Positions 42,208 to 52,292 of a stretch of DNA of 64,000 bases are shown in pieces. The stretch comes from Ustilago trichophora (Eukaryota; Basidiomycota; Ustilaginomycetes; Ustilaginales; Ustilaginaceae): assembly GCA_900323505.1 (NCBI GenBank), contig OOIN01000018.1, positions 62,001 through 126,000 of the forward strand. The letters run 5' to 3'. The notes beneath the pieces are model-generated. The model saw only the letters and a list, made by a program, of their open reading frames with translations, was not told the DNA's origin and searched no databases. The position numbers were made by a program, and so were the translations under genes. Numbering within the stretch: the first letter of the stretch is position 1; each line of letters opens with the position of its first letter.

Positions 42208-43782
42208 ATGTCCAAAGGTGCGACCAGTCCTGTCAAGGAAGCAAAGCGAAAGTCCAAGTCGTCATCGTCAGACGCTTCGCCCAAGAAATCGAAAAAATCT
42301 TCCTCCTCAGCAACAGCAGCAACAGCCTCTTCCTCCTCCACTGATGCTACCTCTTCATCTTCCAAAGGAAAGCGCAAGGCTGGAGCCGGTCAGGCCACAC
42401 TGAAAGTGAAAGGATCCGCCTTCAAGCACCTTAGCGACTCGGGTGCCGCTTTCGCCTCGTTTGCCGACTACAACCCTGCACCTTCCACCAAATTCAGTCT
42501 CTACCGTGCTGATGGACTGCCAGACGAGACCGGCGCCCACACTGGCGACGCCGACGAGAGGTTGCTGCTCGCAGGAGAGACCGACACCATCGCCTATGTC
42601 GGCAACAATTTTGAATTCGGTAGCAGCGCCGAAGCCCGAGGTTACACTGGCGAATACATGGTTGGAGTCTACGACCCTTCGAGCAGCTCGGTTACATTGC
42701 GTGCTGTGCCCACCTTCCAGGTTGCCAGATCGATCAAAGCCAACAGCTCGCTCTCGTCCATCTCGAGCACGCGCACATTCGCCGACTACAACGAGATGAC
42801 ATTGGCACGCAGAGCCCTGGGCGATGCCTTCGGTAACCGTAAGCAGAAGGCCAACGCCAGGAACCAGGATCGTATGAAGGTCGACACTGCAAACATGGAG
42901 GTGATTCTGGACGATTTCACCGGCGGTATCCAGGACAATCTTGCTTCCCTGCCGTCGTTGGACGAGGTGCTTGCTTCGTCCACCTCGTCTCGACCCATGC
43001 CGCCTGCCAATCTCGACGCCAAGCATCCCGCCGAAGCGTACCGCATCTCGGATCTCATCCCCACAGAGATCTTCAAGTCGCTGCCGGTACAGAAGCTCAT
43101 TGACAACGTCAACGACGAAGAGACGCTCAAGGAGTACATTCCTTACTCCAAAGAGTTCCCTGCCTGGATCTGGTCGCGTCTGGTAGACAACTTGCAGCGC
43201 AGCTCGCACCTTTCTGGCGGTAGCAGCAAGAAGCACACCACCTTTGATGACGATGATGATGACGACGACACTGGCAATGCCGGTAACGCTGAGGACGATG
43301 TCATGATGATGCCCGCCCTCGGCGCTACCGAGGACAAAGAAGATGCCAAGAACAAAGTCCGCATCGCCTACTACATGTCTCTGCTGTGGTACATCCAGAG
43401 CCATCCCAAATCCGTCTCGCAGCGTGGCAAACTCATCAGCAGCCTCAAACTCGACGGCGAGGACGCCAACAAGCGCATCATCAAGGCCATCCTCTCCACT
43501 TTTACCGAGACACCTGCGAACTCGGATCGTGCCGTCATGTCGGCTTTCCATCAGACCAAAGTGCTCGCGTACATGTGCGCACTTGCACTTCATCTCGACA
43601 ACTTTTCCGTCGACCACGACAAGCTGGCGCGCAACTGCAACATTCCTCCGGCCACGCTGCGCGAGCTCTTCCGAACGCTCGGATGCACATCGGCTGTGGC
43701 GGGCGGCGAGAAGCGCATGGTGCTCAAGACACCATTTACGCTGCCTCAACCGAGAAAGGGCAAGGCTGGCGGACGCAAGTAA
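42208..43782 (+). CDS. RPA49: RNA polymerase I subunit A49
   Basis: A49 pairs with A34.5 on RNA polymerase I and helps initiation and elongation on rRNA genes in the nucleolus. The ATG is at 42208, giving 524 aa and no introns. A Lys/Ser-rich N-terminus (KRKSKSSSSDASPKKSKK) resembles a nucleolar signal. The dimerisation half follows (FSLYRADG, ETDTIAYVGNNFEFG, YMVGVYDPSSSSVTLRAVPTFQV, ALGDAFGNRKQKANARNQ). The tandem winged-helix half has DLIPTEIFKSLPVQKLI, LKEYIPYSKEFPAWIWSRL, YYMSLLWYIQ and NCNIPPATLRELFRTLGC. An acidic Asp loop (DDDDDDD) separates parts of it. The length is above yeast A49 (415 aa) because of the N-terminus and the acidic insertion. Confidence 0.92.
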   Translation: MSKGATSPVKEAKRKSKSSSSDASPKKSKKSSSSATAATASSSSTDATSSSSKGKRKAGAGQATLKVKGSAFKHLSDSGAAFASFADYNPAPSTKFSLYRADGLPDETGAHTGDADERLLLAGETDTIAYVGNNFEFGSSAEARGYTGEYMVGVYDPSSSSVTLRAVPTFQVARSIKANSSLSSISSTRTFADYNEMTLARRALGDAFGNRKQKANARNQDRMKVDTANMEVILDDFTGGIQDNLASLPSLDEVLASSTSSRPMPPANLDAKHPAEAYRISDLIPTEIFKSLPVQKLIDNVNDEETLKEYIPYSKEFPAWIWSRLVDNLQRSSHLSGGSSKKHTTFDDDDDDDDTGNAGNAEDDVMMMPALGATEDKEDAKNKVRIAYYMSLLWYIQSHPKSVSQRGKLISSLKLDGEDANKRIIKAILSTFTETPANSDRAVMSAFHQTKVLAYMCALALHLDNFSVDHDKLARNCNIPPATLRELFRTLGCTSAVAGGEKRMVLKTPFTLPQPRKGKAGGRK

Positions 43783-43998
43783 GCCACCAACAGACACTTT
43801 TTTCCCCCACTCCCCTCACACTGATCATGTATATGCCTCGATTTGCACCAATTCAAGGATCCTTCGATGGTCGACAAAGAACGAGAGGGCTGGATGCTGT
43901 GCACTATGTGTTTAACGATGATGGGATGGATGTGCAATCTGCAATATCTACCGGGTATGATGGATTCTAATTTTCGTCAAAAGTGGATGACGAGAGAT

Positions 43999-45054
43999 CT
44001 ATTGTTGGGCCTCGAGTGCGGTTGCAAAGGTGGACCAGAAGGGGTGGGTCTTCCATTCGGGTCCCATAGGTTTGGCGATTGTGCCTCTTGCGAATCGTGT
44101 TGGTGGGCTGCTGCGCTCGGTGTTCGAGTCATCGGTTGTCGAAGAAGATGTCGATGAGTCCTTTTCAAGGTACCAGATTGTGTCGACGCTTGAGTCGATG
44201 AGATACTGCCTCATACGGAGGTAATTGAGTCCAACGGCCTGTACACCGTGCGAGTCATCTGACAAGCAGAGTCTTCCACCTATTTTCAAAATGAGGTCTA
44301 AAACCTCTTTGGCGGGATACGAAGTATTCCAGCCTTTGCGAAATGCGGCAGCATTGCATTCGAACAAGGCGCCGTACTCGACTGCGAAGCTTATGTTCCT
44401 CTCGACCTTGCTCCACACCTGGGACGATTTGAGCTTGAGTTCCGGGGTGAAGAGTCGAAACAAGTCAAAATGACCAACGACCTCTGGCTTGAGCCGCTGC
44501 AAAACTTCCATCTGATCGTCGAGGTACTGGTCGACGAGTCTCAGGTGGGCATCTGTGAGTGTGTTGGTGGTGGTGGTGGTGGAGTTGGCCTCGAAGCTGG
44601 CGACGGAACGATCAAAGGTCTCGCGGTCAAAATCGATGGGTATCGAGTGGGTATGATGGAGCGATCCAACGATATAGTCTATGACGCCTTTGCCGATGAG
44701 TTCGGGTTTGGTACTTGTATCGCTACCCAGCACCTCGGTGAGATAGTCGAGCGTCCCTGGACTGGTGATGTTTTCCGACTCGCAACCGACCAGAATGTGG
44801 AGTGACTCTTCGTGCTGCTTTTGCAGCCTTCGCGCCTCGGTCAGATAGTCGCCGAAAGTGGTTCTTAGCGTCTGTGGTGTCAGGTTGGCTTCGAGTTCTT
44901 CGGGGTAGAGTTCGGAAGTGTTTTGTCTGGGGACATGCTCGCTCAAGTGAAAGTGAGTGAAACCGAGTGACTGAGCGCGCTGTAATACTTGTGCGAGGGT
45001 GTCTTTAGCATGCGAGCAGAACTGTCCGCTGTGAGAGTGATGTGAGTGCGGCAT
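43999..45054 (-). CDS. HIS2: Histidinol-phosphatase, PHP type (His2)
   Basis: Removes phosphate from L-histidinol phosphate, the step before histidinol dehydrogenase in histidine synthesis. A single exon from the ATG at 45052-45054, 351 aa. PHP metal motifs are present: HSHHSHSGQFCSHA at the start, LSEHVPR, GCESENI, IDYIVGSLHHTH, VVGHFDLFRL and CLSDDSHG. The length matches yeast His2 (335 aa). A Thr/Asn run (NSTTTTTNT) lies in a surface loop. It is convergent with RPA49 (216 bp between stops). Confidence 0.94.
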   Translation of the reverse strand: MPHSHHSHSGQFCSHAKDTLAQVLQRAQSLGFTHFHLSEHVPRQNTSELYPEELEANLTPQTLRTTFGDYLTEARRLQKQHEESLHILVGCESENITSPGTLDYLTEVLGSDTSTKPELIGKGVIDYIVGSLHHTHSIPIDFDRETFDRSVASFEANSTTTTTNTLTDAHLRLVDQYLDDQMEVLQRLKPEVVGHFDLFRLFTPELKLKSSQVWSKVERNISFAVEYGALFECNAAAFRKGWNTSYPAKEVLDLILKIGGRLCLSDDSHGVQAVGLNYLRMRQYLIDSSVDTIWYLEKDSSTSSSTTDDSNTERSSPPTRFARGTIAKPMGPEWKTHPFWSTFATALEAQQ

Positions 45055-47301
45055 GTCGAATCAATGACAGCAGAGTATCGGATGTGTGCTGATCTTACGG
45101 AGCAGGGAGAGCGAGGGTGGGAGTCATTCAAGACCTTCTTGCTGCAAAGTGGAGAAGGGTTCAAAAATCCGGAAGACGGACAACTTTCCATCTCCCGATG
45201 TTGATCGCATCTGTCACCGATTTATTCGCCTCGCCGAAGCTCTTTGAATTTCTTTTCTTTCAGAACGATTTTGCCGCCGGGATGTTGGAGGGAGCTTATC
45301 AGATTATTGGCCACCCTGCCCAACCAACAAGCCGGTCTGAGGCGATGCACGCTTACCGTGAGTCGAAAGCCGTAGAGTCGGCGTTCAGCTGTTGACAACC
45401 CTCGCCTGTCCCCACCTCGAGCTTCACCACGCCGCTCAATGATCGAAGACCCGTCGTCTCGGTTGCAGCAGAAGAACCACAAGTTTGGGTACAACGCCAC
45501 ACGAGTTCACCGGTGCTCGCCGCCTAGTCAGCTGGAGGTGGCATTAAGCTAAGCGAAATGGATGATCAGGGTTTTGGTACCATGGATGGAAAGCAAATTC
45601 TACTGGTCTGCTTGTCTCCGAATCGGTAAATTGAGCGGGTCACAAGAGCATGGAAAGGAGAATGTCACGAGATCGAGCAATAGCATTTGGCCCAAGCGGT
45701 CATTGTTGTGGCTTACGGTGGGATGATTTGCGAGGCCAAGAGACGCGTTGGTTAATGTGGCCTGACCCGAGACAGGCAAGAGGCAGTTGAGGGAGAGAGC
45801 CTTAAAGAAAGCGTGTGGCACGCGCCGAACGAGTCTTGTTTCAATTCTGAGGCTTCTTCTCTCTCTGGGATTTGAATTGTAGCAGAGAAGCGTCTTGATT
45901 TTCGAAATGTGTACTGTATGCATTGTATTGTTGCAGTGAGACACAGAGTGTTTCTCCAGAGAGGGCGATCAAAGGGACTAACAACAGGGACAGGGACCGG
46001 GACAGGGTTTGCGAACAGTCAGTCAGTCAGTCAGTGTCTGTTTTGCGAATATCGCTTAATTTCGGTGTTTTGTAGTTTCGTGCTTTTGAGCTGCTGCGCT
46101 GCTTGTTGTTTTGAAAAATTCGACCTGAAAATCTTTCTTCCAGGAGAAAGAAGGGAGAGGCCGGAAGGTGATTGCCGCTGCAAAAAATTGAAGGCCCCAC
46201 CCACGCACGCACCGAACGAAATTTCGGTTTTCCGCCTTGCTTGACGCGACGACTAAGAAAGAAACGACCAGAATCACCAGATTTTGAGCAATGCTCTTTG
46301 ATCCTCTGCTCTTGTGCCTGGCAACCAAACAGGATGCCGTTTTGGTCGGAAGAACCGAAGATCTTCTGCTTGGCTTTGGCTGCCTCTCACTGCAGTCAGC
46401 ACTCTGCAGTTGCGCTGCAATCCGAACGCTTGAGCAAATCGGTAGCTGCGCCTGTTTTCTCAAGTTCAAGGTGTGATCCTCTTGAAAGCGCAGTATCACC
46501 TGTCGTGAGCACACAATGCAATACAGTACTTGTACATTGGTAGAATGGTGGCCTGACCTTGTATTCGCTCGTCACTCACTGTTTGAGCAAGCAAAAGCAT
46601 GTGCTCGGTCAATTCAGTGCAGAATAGAGAAATGCATTGCCACAGAGTGCCTGCGTGTTTTCGCTGACTGCACTCTTCTGTCGGCGGAGCTTGGACCGGC
46701 CAGTGCTCCAATCCAGAAAAAAATGTTGATTGTGAGCAGATGTGCGACTGCAGTGTGCCCTCCGAGTGGCCAGCCAGCAACAAAAGTGTCGACCAACTTC
46801 GCCGTTCCTTGTGCGTGTATCTGTTCCTTCGGCTTTCCCGCCACCAAATCTGTACATTTTCATGACCTTGGCTTGAGCATCTTCGCATCTTGTATCTCGA
46901 CTTCATCCCTTCCTCCTTCCTCCTTCCTCCTCTCCTCCTTCCTTCGTCCATCCCTATTCTATCACGAGCATCGCGCGTCGCTATCCACACAGCATCGCCT
47001 CGACATTCGGGTCTGATCCATAGACACACTTTTCCGCCTCACGACATCAGTGGCGAACAAGGGCTCTACTTCACATCGCGACGGTCACGATCTCAGCTTC
47101 TTCTTTTGGTGGATATTTCAAACGCTCCTACCCAGCCCATTGTCGATTCTATCACTGCCAGCACATACCCTTGTTTGTGTAAAGCACACCCACCATCTCA
47201 TTCCACCGCTTCATATCCCACGTGAAGCGTCTCCACCACCGAGTACCTGGACCGAACCCAACCGGACGGTAACACCCCCACATACGCCTCTTTCCTTCAT
47301 C
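45055..47301. other. Divergent region HIS2 / ERG3
   Basis: 2.2 kb without a convincing gene. It has a CAGT tetranucleotide repeat at about 46017-46034, a GGGACAGG repeat near 45987-46005, a TACAGTACTTGTAC palindrome near 46522, and a CTCCTTC pyrimidine tract near 46910-46945, 350 bases before ERG3. Confidence 0.5.
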
Positions 47302-48483
47302 ATGGACCTCGTATTGGAGATCGCCGATACCTACGCCCTCGACAAGGTCTGGGCTGCAGCTTGGCCCGCACTCCCTCGTTCCATCGCCAACGACCCTTCC
47401 GCACTCGCATCGCTCGCTTCCTCATCCTCACCATCCAACTTCACATCCTTGCTTGGTCTCAAGGACGCCGCATCATGGGCTGCTTCCGCTAGCACTTCCG
47501 CTTTTGCGCCTTCTCAGTGGTTCGCCAACACTGTGCTCAAGGATGCCGTTTCCTCCTCATTGAGAGGCCACAACGTCGATTGGTCCGCACTCCAGAACGT
47601 ATCGGCGTTGCCAAGGGACAACATTGTCCGTCAGACCGTATCTCTCCTCGTTCTCACCTATATTGGTATTCTAGTCCTCTACTTCACCTTTGCCAGTCTC
47701 TCGTACAAGTACATCTTTAACAAGGAGATGGAGAAGCACCCAAGATTCCTCAAGAACCAGGTTCGTCTCGAGATCGAGTCGTCCATGCGTGCTTTCCTCC
47801 CCCTCGACTTCCTCACAATTCCATGGTTCGTTCTCGAGGTTCGTGGTCACAGCAAGCTTTACAACAACATCTCGGACTTTGGCTGGGTCTACGCCGTTCT
47901 CTCGGTTCCTCTTTTCCTCGTCTTCACCGATTTCCTCATCTACTGGGTCCACAGGCTTGAGCACCACCCTCGAGTCTACAAGCACATTCACAAGCCTCAC
48001 CACAAGTGGCTCGTACCCACTCCATACGCCAGCCACGCTTTCCACCCTCTCGATGGCTACTTCCAGTCGCTTCCTTACCACATCTTCCCCTTTGTCTTCC
48101 CCCTCCACCGCGTCGTCTCCATTTGCCTCTTTGTCTTTGTCAATCTCTGGAGCATTTTGATCCACGACTCGGACATGATCTGCAACTCGCCACTCGAAAA
48201 GGTCATCAACGGTCCCTCGCACCACACTTTGCACCACCTCTTCTTCACCTGCAACTACGGCCAATACTTTACCGTTTGCGACCGAGTGGGTGGCTCCTAC
48301 CGCGCTCCCAAGGCAGAGGATGACCCTCTTCTTGCCATCACCGCCCTCGAGGACAAGGCGGCGCTTGCAAAGAAGAAGGCTGCCGCAGCTGCCGAAGCAC
48401 GCTCGTCGGACGACCAATCTGATGCTTCCTCTAGTGGCGATGAGGGTGTCGTCATCAGGAAGGAGTCTCGTAAGAACAAATAA
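47302..48483 (+). CDS. ERG3: C-5 sterol desaturase (Erg3)
   Basis: Introduces the C5-C6 double bond of episterol in ergosterol synthesis, in the ER membrane, using cytochrome b5. I take the ATG at 47302 (MDLVLEIADTYALDKVWAAAW), giving 393 aa. Membrane helices are seen at VRQTVSLLVLTYIGILVLYFTF, VYAVLSVPLFLVFTDFLIYWV and VVSICLFVFVNLWSI. The three histidine boxes for the di-iron site are intact: HRLEHH, HKPHHKW and HHTLHH. The tail is Lys-rich and acidic and ends in ESRKNK, which could help ER retention. The frame continues upstream without a better ATG match. Confidence 0.95.
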   Translation: MDLVLEIADTYALDKVWAAAWPALPRSIANDPSALASLASSSSPSNFTSLLGLKDAASWAASASTSAFAPSQWFANTVLKDAVSSSLRGHNVDWSALQNVSALPRDNIVRQTVSLLVLTYIGILVLYFTFASLSYKYIFNKEMEKHPRFLKNQVRLEIESSMRAFLPLDFLTIPWFVLEVRGHSKLYNNISDFGWVYAVLSVPLFLVFTDFLIYWVHRLEHHPRVYKHIHKPHHKWLVPTPYASHAFHPLDGYFQSLPYHIFPFVFPLHRVVSICLFVFVNLWSILIHDSDMICNSPLEKVINGPSHHTLHHLFFTCNYGQYFTVCDRVGGSYRAPKAEDDPLLAITALEDKAALAKKKAAAAAEARSSDDQSDASSSGDEGVVIRKESRKNK

Positions 48484-48970
48484 GCGTTCTGACTGCAACT
48501 GCTGCTTGATTACGAGACTGCGACAAACTGGCATCACCTGCTTCCTCCCATCTGCATCGGACCACAAAGCGCTCTCTTATCTCTTTACCTCTCTCTTTAC
48601 GTTCACATATACCTGCCGGTAGCTCTCCCGTTTGATTTGCGAGCCCGCTTCCGCCACCCACTCCTCTCACTGTGCATGTTGTAGTTTGGAATACACCCCG
48701 CAAGCGCTGCTTCCTTCCGACCTCAAAATCTTGGTCGATGTAAATAAAATCCTGTCGCATACAAAGCATTTTTCCCTGCAACAATATAATGGATCATTCC
48801 TTTTCACAGCTTTTTATACAGCTTTTTTACGCAGTCTGCTCTAAACTCGCCGAAACTGAGGTGGGCCCGATTGCGAACGTGACGGTCATTGGCTGATTGG
48901 ATGTGACGCGCATGATAACATAGCAAAGTGGCTCTCTAATTGCATGTGGAATGTGTAGGATTTTGTGAAT
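48484..48970. other. Convergent spacer ERG3 / FSF1
   Basis: 487 bp of convergent 3' sequence. A GTAAATAAAATC stretch near 48740 may serve as an ERG3 polyadenylation signal. No gene is seen. Confidence 0.45.
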
Positions 48971-50217
48971 CTAGAGGCCCTTGTTGAATTCTACCTCGGT
49001 GATTGGGTTTACCTGTTGGTCGGTGAGATGGTGGAATTTGGGTTCGAGCTTGTTGGGGTTGATTCTTGCCACTTGGGGGAAAGTTGCGATGGCGGGTGGG
49101 AGGAAGACGAGCAGGCTTGTGCCGATCAAGGTGAGGTCTACGGCGCGGGTGAGGGCTCCTGAAGCTGGGATGACTTTGGCACGTTGGAGGAATTTGAGTG
49201 CCAGTGGGGGAAGGATGAGTGTTGGAACTGCCATCATGGGACAAAGAAGGAGAGAAACAAAGTTAGTCAATCGATTCTCAGCCTGAGAGAGAGAGAGAGA
49301 GAAAGAGAGTGAGAGGGAGAAGAAGGTAACTTACTGTTGGTCAGCACACGAGAAGCAGCAGTCATAGCCACTGCTCTCTGACCAGCTTTACTACTATCAC
49401 CAATGTAATGCCTGTTACCTTCTTGATCTCGGATATATACACCGACACCATCCTTGATCTCCTTCCAACGCATGCAGCTAATGTTGACGATACCGGCACT
49501 GGCGACACTGACAAAGGGGACCAAACTTGTCAATACACCCTTGACACCGGGACTGACTTTCAACTTGGGTACACCTCTGCTCATCCCCACTGCGATTCCT
49601 ACTGCACTTGTTGTTGCGGCGGCATAAGCCAATCCGACTTCCTTCATGTTCATAGGAACGCTCTTGTTGGCATTGGAATAGTTTACCGCCACGTTGAGCG
49701 ACTGGTTGATCCACTGCCAAAAGACGATGCTTGCCAGAGTGGGGTTGGGCATCAGCATTCCACCCACGACGAGCAGGTTTGTGGGAACGAAAGCGGCCAT
49801 TCTGAAAGGCAACAGAATCACCTCACCGGTATCCGGATGAACCGAAGAGTCCACCAGCTGTTTTGCCTTCCAGAACTTTTGCGCTTCGGATCGAGGTACA
49901 AAGAAAGTCCCAGTCGTGCGGTTGGCAGGGAACTTGGCCTCGTACGACTTGACCAGTTCCTGAGCCGATTTCAACTCGGCATTCGAGGCGAGCAAAGTGA
50001 GAGGAGACGTGACGGATGCAAAGTGCAAAAGTCGACCTTTGAAGGTGGTCAAATCGTAGCGATCTTTGGTGATATCGGCCATGTCACTTTCCGGAGTGTA
50101 TTCGGAGGTGGAAGATTCAGCAACCGAATGAACATTGTATCGATGCCGTGCCACCGTCAGAAGAGGGGTCGTCTCTACCGCCGAACCGGTCGGCGTCGAG
50201 ATTGCAGATGCCGACAT
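48971..50217 (-). CDS. FSF1: Sideroflexin-family mitochondrial carrier (Fsf1), two exons
   Basis: Sideroflexins are inner-membrane proteins; the human family member SFXN1 carries serine into mitochondria. The exons are 50217-49335 and 49227-48971 (phase 1, 107 nt intron with GTAAGT, a GACTAAC branch site and GGCAG), giving 379 aa. The signature HPDTGEVILLPFRMAAFVPTNLLVVGGML is present, with QWINQSLNVAVNYSNAN, GLAYAAATTSAVGIAVG and VPFVSVASAGIVNISCMR. After the junction come PTLILPPLALKFL and LTLIGTSLLVFLPPAIATFPQ. The first 50 residues are longer than in yeast Fsf1 (327 aa), with YTPESDMADITKDRYDLTTFKGRL beginning the family core. The intron contains a short GA microsatellite (about 49287-49303). 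Confidence 0.93.
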
Positions 50218-50694
50218 TGTCCTCGTCCTTTCCGATGACCGTCACTATGGCTGTCTAGATTGGTGGTCGAGGTGGTTGTATTTGAGGAGAAGAAGAAGGA
50301 GAAGATTTCCCCACAAGATTGAGAAATGGCTTGCTTTGGTGGGACCAAAACAATGACTCCCACACACCGACGAAGGAGAGTGGCGCATGAAACAACCCTA
50401 CAACAGACTCTCTCAACTTCGGCCGTGCACAACCAAATCGAAATTGACCGGAAAACAAAATGGTTAAATCGCCTAAATTTGGTTGGTCCCCGCAACACGT
50501 TTTGCTCCAAGTCGCTCGCCATCGACCGTCCCGCGCACAAACACAGCAACACTCTATCACACTGTTCTGCTATTGGTGTAGTCTTTTGCTCCGCTTCGAT
50601 TCCATCAGTCTCTCATTCAAGAACATCGGACATTGATGGGAAATGATTGCGATGACTGAATAAAGTATTGATTGTCGTTTGAAAGGATACAGAC
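50218..50694. other. Spacer FSF1 / PEX7
   Basis: 477 bp holding the FSF1 promoter and the PEX7 3' end. No gene is seen. Confidence 0.5.
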
Positions 50695-51765
50695 TTAATG
50701 GACACCCCACAAATGTGTCTCTGAATCCCAAGCGGTGCTGGCCACCAAGCCTTCTTGGAACAAGCTCCATGCGACACCCACTACGAACTCGGTATGTGCA
50801 TCGTGGATCTTTCTCATCGAGCTACCCGCCGCCGCTGGTGATGGCTGCTGCATTGCGCCGGGAGGACCATTCAACGCGGCCGCGTCTGTATCCCAAACCC
50901 TTGCCGTCATATCGTAACTGGCGCTTGCCAACAGCTGCGGCGAATGTGGCGAGTAAGCCACTTTCCTAATCGCATATTCGTGACCCAAGATGGCCGCCAT
51001 TGGTGTGCCCAGTTCGACAGGAGCCGCTACCCCACCTGGTGGCTTGTTGAGCGCATTTCTCAGATCCCACGTCTTGATGACCCGATCCGTGCTGCCGGTT
51101 GCAATCGTCATTGGCCTATACTTGTTCCAATCCAAACACAGAACCTCACCCCCCACGGGAACCGTTATGCTCGCCTGTCCCGTACCCTGTCTCAGATCGA
51201 ACAACCTCAAATGCCCATCGCCACATGCCGTCGCCAGCAGATCCGGACTATGCGGTGAAAATCCACACGCATATACACACCCCGTATGCGCCGTCGTGAT
51301 GGCCCGCAAACTCGTTGGCCTCTCCGGATGCCATATACGTACACTGGCATCCCAACTGGAACTGGCGAAAAGGTCCTTGTTGATGTTGTTCCAGTCGACG
51401 CAGAATACCTCGCGGTTGTGCTCGGCCCAGTTGCGGATCGGGTGGTCTTGGAGGGCACAGTCCCAAAGCTTGATGGATCCATCCCCAGAGGCGGTGACAA
51501 GCTGATTCTCGTGTGCCTCGGAAAAGGCGAGGTCGTAGAGGCCGTCTTGGGTGTCGAATACCTTTTCGACTACGAGGTCGGGGTTGAGAGGCGTAGAGTT
51601 GGGAGCAAGCGAGAGGATATGTAAACGACCATTACCGACAAGACCGTAGTTGGCCGAGGATGCCACAGCCAGTCGACGATCGAAGAAGGGAGACCAGGCA
51701 AGACCGTAGCCTGCAAATCCTGGTGTGCGTACCCGCGCGAGCGGTGGTGATGGAGGATTCATCAT
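50695..51765 (-). CDS. PEX7: Peroxisomal PTS2 receptor Pex7 (WD40)
   Basis: Pex7 binds N-terminal PTS2 signals in the cytosol and, with a co-receptor, delivers the cargo to peroxisomes. I start at the ATG pair at 51760-51765 (MMNPPSPPLARVRTPGFAGYGLAWSPFF), giving 356 aa. The frame is open to 52149 but that part lacks an ATG and has no family likeness. WD-type repeats include LVTASGDGSIKLWD, FASSSWDASVRIWH, LATACGDGHLRLFD, IATGSTDRVIKTWD, LASASYDMTARVWD and VASTAWDSETHLWG. The opening PGFAGYGLAWSPF and the sixth and seventh blades match Pex7. A Pro/Ala/Gln insertion lies between the last two blades. Confidence 0.94.
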   Translation of the reverse strand: MMNPPSPPLARVRTPGFAGYGLAWSPFFDRRLAVASSANYGLVGNGRLHILSLAPNSTPLNPDLVVEKVFDTQDGLYDLAFSEAHENQLVTASGDGSIKLWDCALQDHPIRNWAEHNREVFCVDWNNINKDLFASSSWDASVRIWHPERPTSLRAITTAHTGCVYACGFSPHSPDLLATACGDGHLRLFDLRQGTGQASITVPVGGEVLCLDWNKYRPMTIATGSTDRVIKTWDLRNALNKPPGGVAAPVELGTPMAAILGHEYAIRKVAYSPHSPQLLASASYDMTARVWDTDAAALNGPPGAMQQPSPAAAGSSMRKIHDAHTEFVVGVAWSLFQEGLVASTAWDSETHLWGVH

Positions 51766-52184
51766 GTCTCCGCCTGATTGCCTTATTCCAGCAGCTTGGG
51801 GGTGTTCTCGCGAGCTAAATGTCTTCCACCGATGCCGGCCTGAGGAATGAGAGTCTGATCTTTGGTAAAGACGCTGTTCCTGGTGCCGATGGGAGTGAAA
51901 GGGTCCTGGTTGGAAGAAGTGCCACGTGGAAATGTAGAGACGATGAGATGATGATGATGATGATGATGGCAGTGAGTTGCTTAATGTGGGGATGGAAGAA
52001 GGACACGAGTCGCAACAGCGATTCCGGATACTCAAAGCGCGCCGGTTAACCGAGAGTAGAGTGTCGGCTTGCATCCTCCACCTTTTCCGCTTCCACTCGT
52101 ACGGTGAAACCATCACCAAGCTCATCTGTGCACGATAGAAAGGTGACAAAAATAAAAATCAAAACGGCACAAAAAAGGATTTTA
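51766..52184. other. Spacer PEX7 / tRNA-Leu
   Basis: 419 bp. It contains a GAT/ATG trinucleotide run at about 51945-51969 and the T-rich 3' flank of the tRNA gene. No other gene is seen. Confidence 0.5.
52171..52176 (-). terminator. RNA polymerase III terminator of tRNA-Leu
   Basis: Six T on the minus strand, starting nine bases after the tRNA 3' end, the usual Pol III stop signal. Confidence 0.75.
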
Positions 52185-52292
52185 TGGTCGAACTGGGATT
52201 CGAACCCAGGAAATACTGGAGGTGTTGCCATAACGTGGCCAAGAAATCAAACGTTCTTGAAGCCAGCCCCATAACCACTCGGGCATTCGACC
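52185..52292 (-). tRNA. tRNA-Leu(CAA) with intron and unusually short variable region
   Basis: The 7 bp acceptor stem is perfect (GGTCGAA with TTCGACC) and the discriminator base is A. D arm: CCCG...TGGG around GAGTGGTTA. T arm: CTGGG-TTCGAAT-CCCAG. Boxes A (TGCCCGAGTGG) and B (GGTTCGAATCC) are intact. The anticodon CAA is at 52257-52259 and reads TTG. A 34 nt intron (about 52222-52255) follows G37; its TTCTTG pairs with the anticodon region CAAGAA, and it has an inner hairpin (GCCA/TGGC), as in yeast pre-tRNA-Leu(CAA). After splicing, the variable region is only about six bases (TATTTC), whereas leucine tRNAs normally have a long stem-loop there, and position 31-39 is a C-T mismatch. It may be a decayed copy or an odd functional form. 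Confidence 0.8.

Noticed and set aside
42355..43797. 480-codon open frame antisense to RPA49
   Set aside because: Mirror of the coding frame; no family resemblance.
51766..52149. N-terminal extension of PEX7 (128 codons)
   Set aside because: No ATG at its start and no likeness to Pex7; treated as leader.
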